A stretch of DNA of 64,000 nucleotides from Chryseobacterium sp. GTDB taxonomy: Bacteria; Bacteroidota; Bacteroidia; Flavobacteriales; Weeksellaceae. Below the pieces are notes generated by a model. That model did no database searches and was not told where the DNA came from. It was given only the letters and a program-made list of their open reading frames with translations. Positions 18,098 to 26,350 of the stretch are shown here, one piece after another. The position numbers and the translations under genes were made by a program. How positions within the stretch are numbered: position 1 is the stretch's first letter; every line of letters begins with the position of its first letter. The stretch lies in NCBI RefSeq assembly GCF_008014695.1, contig NZ_VOXE01000003.1:310001-374000 (forward strand). The letters run 5' to 3'.

Positions 18098-19358
18098 TGA
18101 ATTCATTATTGGGCTGTTCCACTAAAATCTCGTGCATCAGTTTGCTGATTTCATCTGCTTTCCACGGATTATCGATGATGTATTTTGCAAAACGGTTTGT
18201 AATTTTCTGAATAAGCTTGTTGGAAAGTTCCATGTCTTCAATGCCAACATACCGGTGTTTGCGGTGAAAGTTATGAAGTTCATGGTTCTCGATATGTTTT
18301 AAAGAAGCTTTGAAATGATGGATATTTGGTGCCAATTTGCGCTTTTTTTCCCATTCCAGAAAATCTTTCGTCATTTCCCTGATGATTTTTTCGGCTTTTG
18401 GAATCTCTTTTTTTCGCTGCTCTATGGTTTCGCTGATGTGTTTTGAAAGTTCATCGACATCAACCAGACTCACATTTTCGTTATCGGTAATGTTTTTTTC
18501 AACATTATTTGGAATAGAGAGGTCAATGACCAGCGTTTCCTTGCCGTTCGGGAAATGGCTTTTGTTGATGAGCGGATGCTGTGCGCCGGTTGCAACAATA
18601 AGAATATCGGTGTTTCTAAGTTCTTCGCTGAAATTTTCAAACTCGATATATGGAATTTTATATTTTTCGGCAATTTTTTCGGCTTTGTCAGAACTTCTGT
18701 TCGCGATTTTCACCTTTGGCTTATATACGTGCTTTACCAGATTTTCCACGGTATTCTGACCGATTTCACCTACACCTAAAAGCAGGATATTCTTTTCGGA
18801 AAGCTGTTTCTGATGATTTAAAATATAATGAACCGCAGCGTAGGAAACCGATGCAGCACCGGTTGAAATTCCGGTTTCGTTTTTAATCCTTTTCGAAATC
18901 TGAATGGCCGAATTGATGGCCCTTTCCATAAAAGGGTTGGAATTCTTCTTTTCTTTCCTGAAACGGTGATAGGCATTTTTGATCTGTCCGATGATCTCAA
19001 AATCACCTAAAATCTGACTCTCAAGACCTGCAGAAACACGGAAAAGGTGTTGAAGTGCATCTTCGTGGCGTAAAACAGTCGCGAATTTCATGAAATCCGT
19101 AAGGCTTACCCCAACGGTTTTGCAGAAACTTTCTGCAATAAGCAGGTAGTTCTGCGTGGTGGAATAAATTTCAGTCCGGTTACACGTAGATACTACGAAG
19201 GCGTCACCGAGATTTTCATCATGCAGGGTTTTTACAAAATCCTTAACATGATCATCAAAGAATGCAAATTTTCCGCGGATCTCAGCATCGGCTTTTTCGT
19301 AACTTACTGAAAGTACGGCAAAATTGGCGGTTTGATGAAGGTGTGAATTCGGGTTCAT
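18084..19358 (-). CDS. hemA: Glutamyl-tRNA reductase
   Basis: First committed step of C5-pathway tetrapyrrole synthesis: reduces glutamyl-tRNA to glutamate-1-semialdehyde. The 424-residue protein contains the catalytic-Cys motif VSTCNRTEIY, SQILGDFEIIGQIKNAYH, the NADPH Rossmann motif LLGVGEIGQNT and a C-terminal dimerisation helix region. It is the first gene of the haem operon and is divergent from mreB. Its -7 box lies 11 bp upstream, which predicts a very short leader. Confidence 0.96.
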   Translation of the reverse strand: MNPNSHLHQTANFAVLSVSYEKADAEIRGKFAFFDDHVKDFVKTLHDENLGDAFVVSTCNRTEIYSTTQNYLLIAESFCKTVGVSLTDFMKFATVLRHEDALQHLFRVSAGLESQILGDFEIIGQIKNAYHRFRKEKKNSNPFMERAINSAIQISKRIKNETGISTGAASVSYAAVHYILNHQKQLSEKNILLLGVGEIGQNTVENLVKHVYKPKVKIANRSSDKAEKIAEKYKIPYIEFENFSEELRNTDILIVATGAQHPLINKSHFPNGKETLVIDLSIPNNVEKNITDNENVSLVDVDELSKHISETIEQRKKEIPKAEKIIREMTKDFLEWEKKRKLAPNIHHFKASLKHIENHELHNFHRKHRYVGIEDMELSNKLIQKITNRFAKYIIDNPWKADEISKLMHEILVEQPNNEFNEKH

Positions 19359-19369
19359 AAAATCAACTG

Positions 19370-19377
19370 CAAATTTA
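19370..19377 (-). promoter_or_regulatory. -7 box (TAAATTTG on minus strand) for the hem operon
   Basis: CAAATTTA on the plus strand, 11 bp from the hemA ATG. Confidence 0.6.
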
Positions 19378-19548
19378 AGGTTTTAAAATGAATTCGGATT
19401 AAAGAAATAAAAAACAAAATATAAGATGAAAATATTGCCGCAAAGAAATATTTCGGCAATTAAAAAGTTATTAATCTGAACCAGTAAATTTTAATATAAT
19501 TTTAACCTTATATATAAGGTTTGGATTTTTAGAATGGTTCTAAATTTA

Positions 19549-19556
19549 TATCTTTG
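19549..19556 (+). promoter_or_regulatory. -7 box (TATCTTTG) for the mre operon
   Basis: Exact consensus, 26 bp before the mreB ATG. A TTTG at 19520-19523 could be the -33 element. A purine-rich AGGAGA at 19573-19578 precedes the ATG, one of the few Shine-Dalgarno-like sequences in the window. Confidence 0.6.
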
Positions 19557-19582
19557 TACACATTAAAAAAACAGGAGACAAC

Positions 19583-20608
19583 ATGGGGTTATTTGATATG
19601 TTCACGCAGGATATTGCGATCGACTTGGGAACAGCGAACACACTTATCATACACAATAATAAGATCGTAATTGACCAGCCATCTATAGTGGCAATTGAGC
19701 GGTCAACGGGAAAACCGATTGCTGTTGGAGAGAAAGCAAAACATATGCAGGGAAAAACCCATGAAGACATCAAAACCATCCGTCCTTTGAAAGACGGCGT
19801 GATTGCAGATTTTCATGCTTCTGAACATATGATTAAGGAATTCATTAAACAGATTCCGGGTATCAAAGGCAAGTTTTTTCAGCCAACGCTGAAGATTGTG
19901 ATCTGTATTCCTTCAGGGATTACAGAAGTTGAAAAAAGAGCGGTAAGAGATTCTGCACAAAAGGTAAACGCAAAAGAAGTGCGTCTTATTTACGAACCAA
20001 TGGCTGCTGCAATAGGAGTCGGAATTGATGTTCAGAAACCGGAAGGGAATATGATCATTGACATCGGAGGCGGAACTACAGAAATCGCTGTTGTGGCTTT
20101 GGGCGGAATTGTCTGCGACAAATCTGTTAAAATTGCCGGCGACGTTTTCACCAACGATATTGCCTATTACTTAAGAACTCATCATAATTTATACATCGGA
20201 GAAAGAACTGCTGAAAGAGTGAAAATTGAAGTTGGTTCTGCCGTTGAAGAACTCGACGTGGAAATTGAAGATATTCCAGTACAGGGACGTGACCTCATTA
20301 CAGGGAAACCGAAAGAAATTATGGTTAATTATAAGGAAATCGCAAGAGCTCTGGATAAATCCATCATCAGAATTGAAGATGCGGTTATGGAAACCCTTTC
20401 CCTTACGCCTCCCGAACTGGCTGCAGACATCTACAAAACAGGAATTTACCTTGCAGGTGGAGGAGCGTTACTCAGAGGACTTGCCGACAGACTGCACAAG
20501 AAAACCGGTCTTCCGGTATTTGTAGCTGAAGATCCCTTGAGAGCGGTGGTTCGAGGAACCGGAATTGCCCTTAAAAACATGGACAAATTCAACTTCCTGA
20601 TTAAATAA
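19583..20608 (+). CDS. mreB: Rod shape-determining protein MreB
   Basis: Actin-like protein whose membrane-associated filaments direct the elongasome. The 341-residue protein has the phosphate-1 loop AIDLGTANTLI, IDIGGGTTEIAV (phosphate-2) and the adenosine motif GIYLAGGGALLRGL. Short N-terminal residues (MGLFDMFTQ) may form the membrane anchor. First gene of mreB-mreC-mreD-mrdA-rodA, which reads as a single operon with small gaps or overlaps. Confidence 0.97.
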   Translation: MGLFDMFTQDIAIDLGTANTLIIHNNKIVIDQPSIVAIERSTGKPIAVGEKAKHMQGKTHEDIKTIRPLKDGVIADFHASEHMIKEFIKQIPGIKGKFFQPTLKIVICIPSGITEVEKRAVRDSAQKVNAKEVRLIYEPMAAAIGVGIDVQKPEGNMIIDIGGGTTEIAVVALGGIVCDKSVKIAGDVFTNDIAYYLRTHHNLYIGERTAERVKIEVGSAVEELDVEIEDIPVQGRDLITGKPKEIMVNYKEIARALDKSIIRIEDAVMETLSLTPPELAADIYKTGIYLAGGGALLRGLADRLHKKTGLPVFVAEDPLRAVVRGTGIALKNMDKFNFLIK

Positions 20609-20640
20609 ATTTTTTTTAACGTTTTACGACACACTTACTG

Positions 20641-21495
20641 ATGGGATTTTTGCTGAGACTATTTTCGAAGAACGGTCTGTTCGTCTTCTTTATATTCCTG
20701 CAGCTCGTGAGTTTGGTATTGATTTTCAGCCGAAATTCAATGCAGCAGTCGTGGCTCGCAGCGCAGACGGCGGCTTTCAATTCGCAGGTTTCGGGTTATA
20801 TTGATGAAGGAACCTCCTATCTGAAACTCAAACAGATCAATGAAGACCTGATTGCCCAGAACAAGTTCCTGATGGAGGAGGTTTATGGTAAAGACGCCAA
20901 AAAAATTCCGCAGTTCCGCAGGGTTCACGACACCATCGGCGGCGGACAGATTTATACTTTTGTTGACGGCGAAATCGTTTTCAACAGCATCAACAGAAAA
21001 GACAATTATTTTACGATCAACCGCGGCAAACGGGACGGCGTGATGCCAAAAATGGGCGTTATGGCGCCATCGGGAATTGCAGGAATTGTCATCAATACCA
21101 CCAATTCCTATGCGCTGGTTCAGTCGGTTTTGAGTGTGAATAAGATCAGGATCAATGCTTCTCTGAAAAAGTCAGGATATTTCGGAACCTTAACCTGGAA
21201 CGGCGATAATTCCCGGATTATGCATCTTTCTGACATTCCGAAATATGTACCGTTACAGGTTGGCGACACCGTGGTTACCGACGGAAAATCGGCCATTTTC
21301 CCGCAGGGAATCATGGTGGGCAAAGTTGCCGGCTACGAAGTCGACAGTAAGTCTGGCTTCTGGGACATTTCGGTGGAACTCAGCGAAAAAATGGGGAAGC
21401 TGAATAAGGTATATGTCGTAAAAAATCTGAAGAAAGCCGAAGTTCAGCAAATTCAGGATACTTTGCAGACCACAATAAAAAGAGAAAATGATTAG
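20641..21495 (+). CDS. mreC: Rod shape-determining protein MreC
   Basis: A 284-residue bitopic protein: one N-terminal membrane helix (LFVFFIFLQLVSLVLIF), a coiled-coil-like segment (about residues 40-85) and a periplasmic beta domain with MGVMAPSGIAGIVINTTNSYALVQSVL and GDTVVTDGKSAIFPQGIMVG. It links the cytoplasmic MreB filament with PBP2/RodA. It starts 32 bp after mreB and overlaps mreD by 8 bp. Confidence 0.95.
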   Translation: MGFLLRLFSKNGLFVFFIFLQLVSLVLIFSRNSMQQSWLAAQTAAFNSQVSGYIDEGTSYLKLKQINEDLIAQNKFLMEEVYGKDAKKIPQFRRVHDTIGGGQIYTFVDGEIVFNSINRKDNYFTINRGKRDGVMPKMGVMAPSGIAGIVINTTNSYALVQSVLSVNKIRINASLKKSGYFGTLTWNGDNSRIMHLSDIPKYVPLQVGDTVVTDGKSAIFPQGIMVGKVAGYEVDSKSGFWDISVELSEKMGKLNKVYVVKNLKKAEVQQIQDTLQTTIKREND

Positions 21496-21994
21496 CAGGA
21501 CCCTGATTACCGACATTTTAATGATTGTTGTGCTTATTGCACTGCAGGTTTTCGTGCTGAACAGAATCACCATTTTCGGAAAATTTACGCCTGTAATTTA
21601 CCCGGTGTTTGTTATGTTCTATCCGTTTTTCAGGAACAGGTTTCAGTTTCTTTTTTTAAGTTTTGCTTTAGGACTTGGTATCGACGCTTTTTTGGGAACC
21701 TGGGGAATTAACGCTTTTGCGACTACCGCTATTGCCTATTTCCGGACTCTTATTTTCCGTACTTCAACGGATACTTCCACCGATTTTTTTTCTTTCCATT
21801 CCTTACAGTGGTCCCAGTTTATATTTTTTATCGTAACCAGCATTTTTCTTCATCAGTTTATTGTTCAGTATCTGGAGTTTTTCAAACTGAGCCGGGTACT
21901 TGAAATATTTTTGAATGTTTTGGCAACCACTGCGATTTCCTTTATATTTATACTGATTTATACCATTGCATTTAAAATCAAACAACGGATTTGA
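21488..21994 (+). CDS. mreD: Rod shape-determining protein MreD
   Basis: A 168-residue integral membrane protein with five hydrophobic helices, including FLSFALGLGIDAFLGTWGIN, the usual MreD segment. Identification rests on position between mreC and mrdA as well as on this motif. Its ATG lies within the end of mreC and its TGA is overlapped by the TTG start of mrdA. Confidence 0.9.
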   Translation: MISRTLITDILMIVVLIALQVFVLNRITIFGKFTPVIYPVFVMFYPFFRNRFQFLFLSFALGLGIDAFLGTWGINAFATTAIAYFRTLIFRTSTDTSTDFFSFHSLQWSQFIFFIVTSIFLHQFIVQYLEFFKLSRVLEIFLNVLATTAISFIFILIYTIAFKIKQRI

Positions 21995-24012
21995 AACCTC
22001 AATTCCTCAAAATAACACTCATTTTATGCCTGATTGCTGTAATATTTATAGCAAGGCTTGCCTATCTACAGCTTTTTACCGACCGTTACGCGCTGAATGC
22101 CGCCAATACTTCCATTAAAATTGAATATGTTATTCCGCAGAGGGGTGTCATCTTCGACCGTAACGGAAAAATCATTGTCGGAAACCAGCCGGCTTATGAA
22201 ATTTCCCTTACTCATGCGCTCCTGAAGCCGGATTTCGACACGCTTGGATTCTGCAGTTTGATGAAAATCTCAAAATCCGACTTCATTAAGACGGTAAATG
22301 CGATCAAGCAGCAGAAATATTATTCAAGACTTACCCCGATGACTTTTATGAAGGGTTTAAGCCGGGAAGATATCGCCCGTATTCAGGAAATCATCTTTAA
22401 ATATCCGGCTTTCAGCATTGTATCCAGGCCGCAGCGACAGTATGAAGTTTCCACGTCGGGAAATCTTTTGGGTTATACCAACGAGGTGAATGACCGGGAC
22501 ATTAAGAAAGATTCTCTTTATTACCTTCCCGGAGATTTTATCGGAAAATCCGGAATCGAGAAGGCCTATGAAAATGAATTACGGGGTATAAAAGGGATGA
22601 ATTACATCCAGAAAGACATTAAACTCAGGAGCATTGGGGCGTACAAAAACGGAACACTCGACAAAGAAGTGGTGACCGGCAAAGATCTTACACTTACTAT
22701 TGATTATGACCTCCAGAGAATGGCAGAAGAAATGCTCGTTAATAAAAGAGGTGCAATTGTGGCGCTCGATCCAAATACCGGTGAAATTCTTGTGTTGGCA
22801 ACAGGTCCGGATATCGATCCCAATATTTTCACAGGCCCCGACAAATCCAAAGAAATTTATAAACTTCAGAAAGACACTTTCAATATGCCGACTTTCGACC
22901 GGTCGGTTCAGGCTGCGTATCCGCCAGGTTCAACATTCAAGCTTTTGACGGCTGCCGCAGCCATGCAAATGGGCGTGATGGATGAAAATACCGTTTTTCC
23001 TTGCGGCGGAGGTTTTAATTATAAAGGACTGAGAATTAAAGGTCATGGCGGTGCGGACCCTTTGGTTCCGGCGATTCAGGTGTCCAGTAACTGTTATTTT
23101 TCCTATGCATACCTTGCAATTTTGAATAAGTATCCCGGAGATCCAAGCAGAGGAGTGGATGAATGGAAAAAAATTATGAGCAGTTTCGGGGTTGGAGAAT
23201 TTCTGAACAACGACTTGGCAGTAGGTTCCAAAGGACAGATTCCAAGCGGGGCATTTTACGAGAAAAGAATGGGCATCATCAACAAGGCAATAGGCAAAAA
23301 ACCCACAAAAAACTGGGACCCGCTTTCGACCGGAGCAGTTTTCAATGGTATGGGTCAGGGCGATGTTCTTTTGACCCCAATTCAAATGGCGAATGCAACC
23401 GCAGCCATTGTCAACAAAGGCTGGTTTTATACGCCGCATATCGTGAAATCCATTGACGGTAAACCTAATCCCGATCCAAGATTTAAAGTGAAACATAAGA
23501 CTTTGGTAAACCCAAAACATTTTGTTCCCATCATGAAAGGAATGGAAGCAGTTGTACTTCAGGGAACAGCAAGAGGTCTGAAATCAAATGATTTTACCCA
23601 GCTTGCAAAAACGGGTACGGCCCAGGTGCCACAGGGAAAAGACAACTCGATTTTCGTTTTGGCTGCTCCTGCCGAAAATCCAAAAATTGTAGTCGTAGCC
23701 GTAATGGAACATGCAGGTTTCGGTGCAACTTGGGCCGGTCCGGCCTGTACCGTGATTGCTGAGAAATACCTAACCGGCGATCTGAAACGCGAACATCTTT
23801 ACCAAAAACTGGTTACTGCCAGTTTTATGGGAGAATACCGCCGTCAGGAAATTGAAAGGCTGAAGCGCAAAGGCTGGTACAAAGAACCGAATTCAGATTC
23901 TTTAAAAATCATGGGTATTGAAGACAGCCTTAAATTTGTGAAAGATCCTGCTGTTAAAGCCGGGCTGATCCGGAAAAGAGACTCATTAAAATTAAAAATG
24001 CTCACAAGATGA
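21991..24012 (+). CDS. mrdA: Penicillin-binding protein 2 (elongasome transpeptidase)
   Basis: Monofunctional class B PBP that cross-links peptidoglycan with RodA. The 673-residue protein has an N-terminal membrane helix (ITLILCLIAVIFIARLAYLQL), the pedestal domain (RGVIFDRNGKIIVGNQPAYEI), and the transpeptidase domain with STFK (Ser314), SSN (VSSNCYF) and KTG (LAKTGTAQVPQ). The start must be the TTG at 21991, which overlaps the mreD stop (TTGA); the membrane helix begins within ten residues and no ATG is available nearby. It overlaps rodA by 4 bp. Confidence 0.95.
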   Translation: MKPQFLKITLILCLIAVIFIARLAYLQLFTDRYALNAANTSIKIEYVIPQRGVIFDRNGKIIVGNQPAYEISLTHALLKPDFDTLGFCSLMKISKSDFIKTVNAIKQQKYYSRLTPMTFMKGLSREDIARIQEIIFKYPAFSIVSRPQRQYEVSTSGNLLGYTNEVNDRDIKKDSLYYLPGDFIGKSGIEKAYENELRGIKGMNYIQKDIKLRSIGAYKNGTLDKEVVTGKDLTLTIDYDLQRMAEEMLVNKRGAIVALDPNTGEILVLATGPDIDPNIFTGPDKSKEIYKLQKDTFNMPTFDRSVQAAYPPGSTFKLLTAAAAMQMGVMDENTVFPCGGGFNYKGLRIKGHGGADPLVPAIQVSSNCYFSYAYLAILNKYPGDPSRGVDEWKKIMSSFGVGEFLNNDLAVGSKGQIPSGAFYEKRMGIINKAIGKKPTKNWDPLSTGAVFNGMGQGDVLLTPIQMANATAAIVNKGWFYTPHIVKSIDGKPNPDPRFKVKHKTLVNPKHFVPIMKGMEAVVLQGTARGLKSNDFTQLAKTGTAQVPQGKDNSIFVLAAPAENPKIVVVAVMEHAGFGATWAGPACTVIAEKYLTGDLKREHLYQKLVTASFMGEYRRQEIERLKRKGWYKEPNSDSLKIMGIEDSLKFVKDPAVKAGLIRKRDSLKLKMLTR

Positions 24013-25238
24013 AATGGACAGAAGGTTTAGATAAACTGAGTATTTTTCTCTATCTCGCCATTTCACTTTTTGCAGTGGCCAATATTTACAGTGTTGATGA
24101 AGGGTTGGGAAAAAAACAGTTCGTTTTTTTCTGTATTTCGCTTGCGGTGGGGTTGATGATCTTCCTCACGCGTACTAAATTTTTTGAAAATTTTGCCGGT
24201 ATTATTTATGTTTTCGGAGTCCTGCTGCTGATCGGGCTTTTCCCTTTTGGCACGGAGATTTTAGGACAGAAAAACTGGTACCGGATCGGGGGATTTACCA
24301 TGCAGCCGGTGGAATTTGCCAAGATTGGGGTTGCCTTACTGCTTTCCAACTATGTTTCGGGACCTGAATTTGATCTGAAGATCCGGAAATCTTTGCTCAA
24401 TACGCTTGCCATTATCATCGTTCCGGCAATTGTGGTTTTGGCGATTCCAGATGTAGGCTCACTGCTTGTTTTTACCGCTTTTTTCATTGCCCTCTTCCGC
24501 GAAGGCCTGAACGGCTGGGTTTTTGGCGTCGGCGGGATTTTGGCTGCGGTGTTCCTCATTTCGCTGGCAGTGGATCCACTTTATGTCATGATCGGTATAG
24601 CTCTTGTGATTGCGCTCGTTGTTTTGTTTAATTTTCAGAGAATTCACTGGAATATTATGTCGGTGTTGAGTTTTGTCGGAGTGTTTCTTTTTTTATCCGG
24701 AATTGCTTTTGCCGGTCCCAAAATTCTTGAAAAAATGCCGAAGCACCAGCGTGAGCGGATCGAAGTGCTTTATAAAGGTGAAAAAGCATTCCGGGATACG
24801 TCCGGTTACAATCTCCTGTATTCCAAGACCGCTATCGGTTCCGGCGGGTTTTTCGGCAAAGGTTATCAGGAGGGGTCAGTAACGCAGGGGAAATTCGTAC
24901 CTGAACAGGAAACCGACTACATTTTCTGTACAGTTGGTGAAGAATGGGGTTTTTTCGGTGCCGCAATGCTGGTAATTTTCTATGCGCTGTTCATCGGCAG
25001 GATTTATTATTTATCTGAACAGCAGAAATCGGCATTTAACCGCGTTTTCGGTTATTGCTTTGCTTCCATTCTGCTTATGCACTTTTCAATTAATTTAGGG
25101 ATGGTGATGGGTCTTTTCCCTACGGTAGGGATTCCGCTTCCTTATTTCAGTTATGGCGGGAGCTCACTGCTTGCCTTTTCAATCATGACGTTCATTTTCT
25201 TTAAACTGAATTATACCGACAAAAACAGTCTTGTGTAA
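24009..25238 (+). CDS. rodA: RodA, SEDS-family peptidoglycan glycosyltransferase
   Basis: Polymerises glycan strands from lipid II in the elongasome. The 409-residue protein has about ten membrane helices. SEDS features are NWYRIGGFTMQPVEFAKIGVAL, the periplasmic loop with FGKGYQEGSVTQGKFVPEQETDYIFCTVGEEWGF and the C-terminal LPTVGIPLPYFSYGGSS-type segment (here LFPTVGIPLPYFSYGGSS). Last gene of the operon, with ATGA overlap to mrdA and a terminator 40 bp downstream. Confidence 0.96.
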   Translation: MKWTEGLDKLSIFLYLAISLFAVANIYSVDEGLGKKQFVFFCISLAVGLMIFLTRTKFFENFAGIIYVFGVLLLIGLFPFGTEILGQKNWYRIGGFTMQPVEFAKIGVALLLSNYVSGPEFDLKIRKSLLNTLAIIIVPAIVVLAIPDVGSLLVFTAFFIALFREGLNGWVFGVGGILAAVFLISLAVDPLYVMIGIALVIALVVLFNFQRIHWNIMSVLSFVGVFLFLSGIAFAGPKILEKMPKHQRERIEVLYKGEKAFRDTSGYNLLYSKTAIGSGGFFGKGYQEGSVTQGKFVPEQETDYIFCTVGEEWGFFGAAMLVIFYALFIGRIYYLSEQQKSAFNRVFGYCFASILLMHFSINLGMVMGLFPTVGIPLPYFSYGGSSLLAFSIMTFIFFKLNYTDKNSLV

Positions 25239-25277
25239 TAGTTTTTTCTTCAGCGTTTACAGGTGTCCCTAGTACAT

Positions 25278-25308
25278 AAAAAAACCATCAGATTTTGATG
25301 GTTTTTTT
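25278..25308. terminator. Bidirectional terminator between rodA and the NlpC/P60 gene
   Basis: 13-bp perfect stem (AAAAAAACCATCA with its complement) and a GATTT loop; A and T tracts serve both converging genes. Confidence 0.85.
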
Positions 25309-25336
25309 ATTGGAATCAATTATTTATTTCAGTTTA

Positions 25337-26005
25337 TTAGCTGTCGGTGTTTTCAGAAATAATTCTTTTCGCAAACTGGAATTTAGGTCCCCAGTAAGAA
25401 TCAGCAAGTGAAGAAATCATCACTCCTTTCGAAGTTGCAGCGTGAATGAATTTAATATCTCCTTCAGGTGTAACTTCTTCTACAATTCCTACGTGAGAAA
25501 TTTTACCTCTGCCATGAGAGAAAAATACCAAATCTCCTTTCTGAAGATTTTCTTTTTCTACGCGGTCGCCTTCCTGAGCCTGTGCCGCAGCAACTCTCGG
25601 TAAATTTTTACCTGCAGCTACACCGAAAACAGAAAGCACAAATGCAGAACAGTCAATTCCTTTTCTGGTCATCCCGCCATAACGGTAAGGAGTTCCTAAA
25701 TAAGTTACCGCTTCATTTAATAAGTCATCTATTGTTTTGGTGTGTTTAAGCGCTTTAGCGATTTCACTGTTTTTCAGTGAGTTGTTGATGCTTGCAATCT
25801 TGGCAGTTTTCTCAGCTAAAAATGTACTGATAAGTTCTTTCTTATTTTCGGCCAGTTTTTTATTTTCTAATGAAATAAGTTTGGCATCTGATTTGTATTG
25901 ATGATTGTAAGCAGTTGGCTCGGAAACGCTGTAGTTTGTAACACATGACTGCAAAGACAAAGTTGAAACAACAGCAACAATATAAACTAAAACTCTTTTC
26001 TTCAT
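25337..26005 (-). CDS. NlpC/P60 peptidoglycan endopeptidase, lipoprotein
   Basis: A 222-residue protein with a lipobox (LSLQSC, Cys21), a Lys/Asn/Ser-rich helical linker (about 40-90) and a C-terminal NlpC/P60 domain. The catalytic Cys lies in GIDCSAFVLSVFG, the His in ISHVGIVEEV, and the third residue in IKFIHAATSKGV. These cysteine peptidases usually cut the D-Glu-diaminopimelate bond of the stem peptide. It converges on rodA, so a role in wall remodelling fits the context. Confidence 0.93.
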   Translation of the reverse strand: MKKRVLVYIVAVVSTLSLQSCVTNYSVSEPTAYNHQYKSDAKLISLENKKLAENKKELISTFLAEKTAKIASINNSLKNSEIAKALKHTKTIDDLLNEAVTYLGTPYRYGGMTRKGIDCSAFVLSVFGVAAGKNLPRVAAAQAQEGDRVEKENLQKGDLVFFSHGRGKISHVGIVEEVTPEGDIKFIHAATSKGVMISSLADSYWGPKFQFAKRIISENTDS

Positions 26006-26057
26006 ATATATTTGATTTCTGTGTTAAAAAAATAAAATTTCTTTTTCAAACGCATGA

Positions 26058-26065
26058 CAAAAGTA
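26058..26065 (-). promoter_or_regulatory. -7 box (TACTTTTG on minus strand) for the NlpC/P60 gene
   Basis: CAAAAGTA on the plus strand, 52 bp from the ATG; CAAA at 26090-26093 could be the -33 element. Confidence 0.5.
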
Positions 26066-26123
26066 GAGAATACCTGTTAAGATGCCTTTCAAAAGCCTTT
26101 TCAGAATTTTCTTTTTAACACAT

Positions 26124-26199
26124 TTTAACATATTTTTTCGGTATGTTAAAGAAAAAGTTACCGCAAACCCTTTATTTAGGTGTTTGCGGTTTTTTTTTC
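26124..26199 (+). other. Tandem hairpins ending in an orphan terminator (possible small RNA 3' end)
   Basis: TTTAACATA (26124-26132) pairs with TATGTTAAA (26142-26150). Next, ACCGCAAAC (26160-26168) pairs with GTTTGCGGT, followed by T9. No plus-strand gene precedes it, so it either ends an unannotated rightward transcript or acts as a barrier to transcription entering the NlpC promoter region from glnA. Confidence 0.4.
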
Positions 26200-26298
26200 A
26201 TTAAGACTTTTTAACATTTAATTTAAATAATCTATAACTATTATGCCGATTTGCCATCGCCATCTCTAATTTACCGGATTTTCATCCTTTGAAATACA

Positions 26299-26329
26299 AA
26301 AAATTCCCACATGAAGCGTGGGAATTTTT
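26299..26329 (-). terminator. Terminator of glnA
   Basis: 12-bp perfect stem AAAAATTCCCAC / GTGGGAATTTTT with a 7-base loop, 22 bp past the glnA stop on the minus strand. Confidence 0.85.
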
Positions 26330-26350
26330 ATTGAGTATAAGTTTTAAGAA

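Larger units (their letters stand above)
26006..26350. other. 345-bp non-coding spacer between the NlpC/P60 gene and glnA
   Basis: No protein gene is supported here. It contains the NlpC promoter box, a 9-bp hairpin with T-rich loop (26124-26150), a terminator-like hairpin with nine T on the plus strand (26160-26199), and the glnA terminator (26299-26329). The stretch 26200-26298 shows nothing I can identify. Confidence 0.6.

Noticed and set aside
22930..23520. 196-residue frame antisense to mrdA
   Set aside because: mrdA motifs (SSN, KTG) lie in this stretch on the plus strand; the antisense translation matches nothing.
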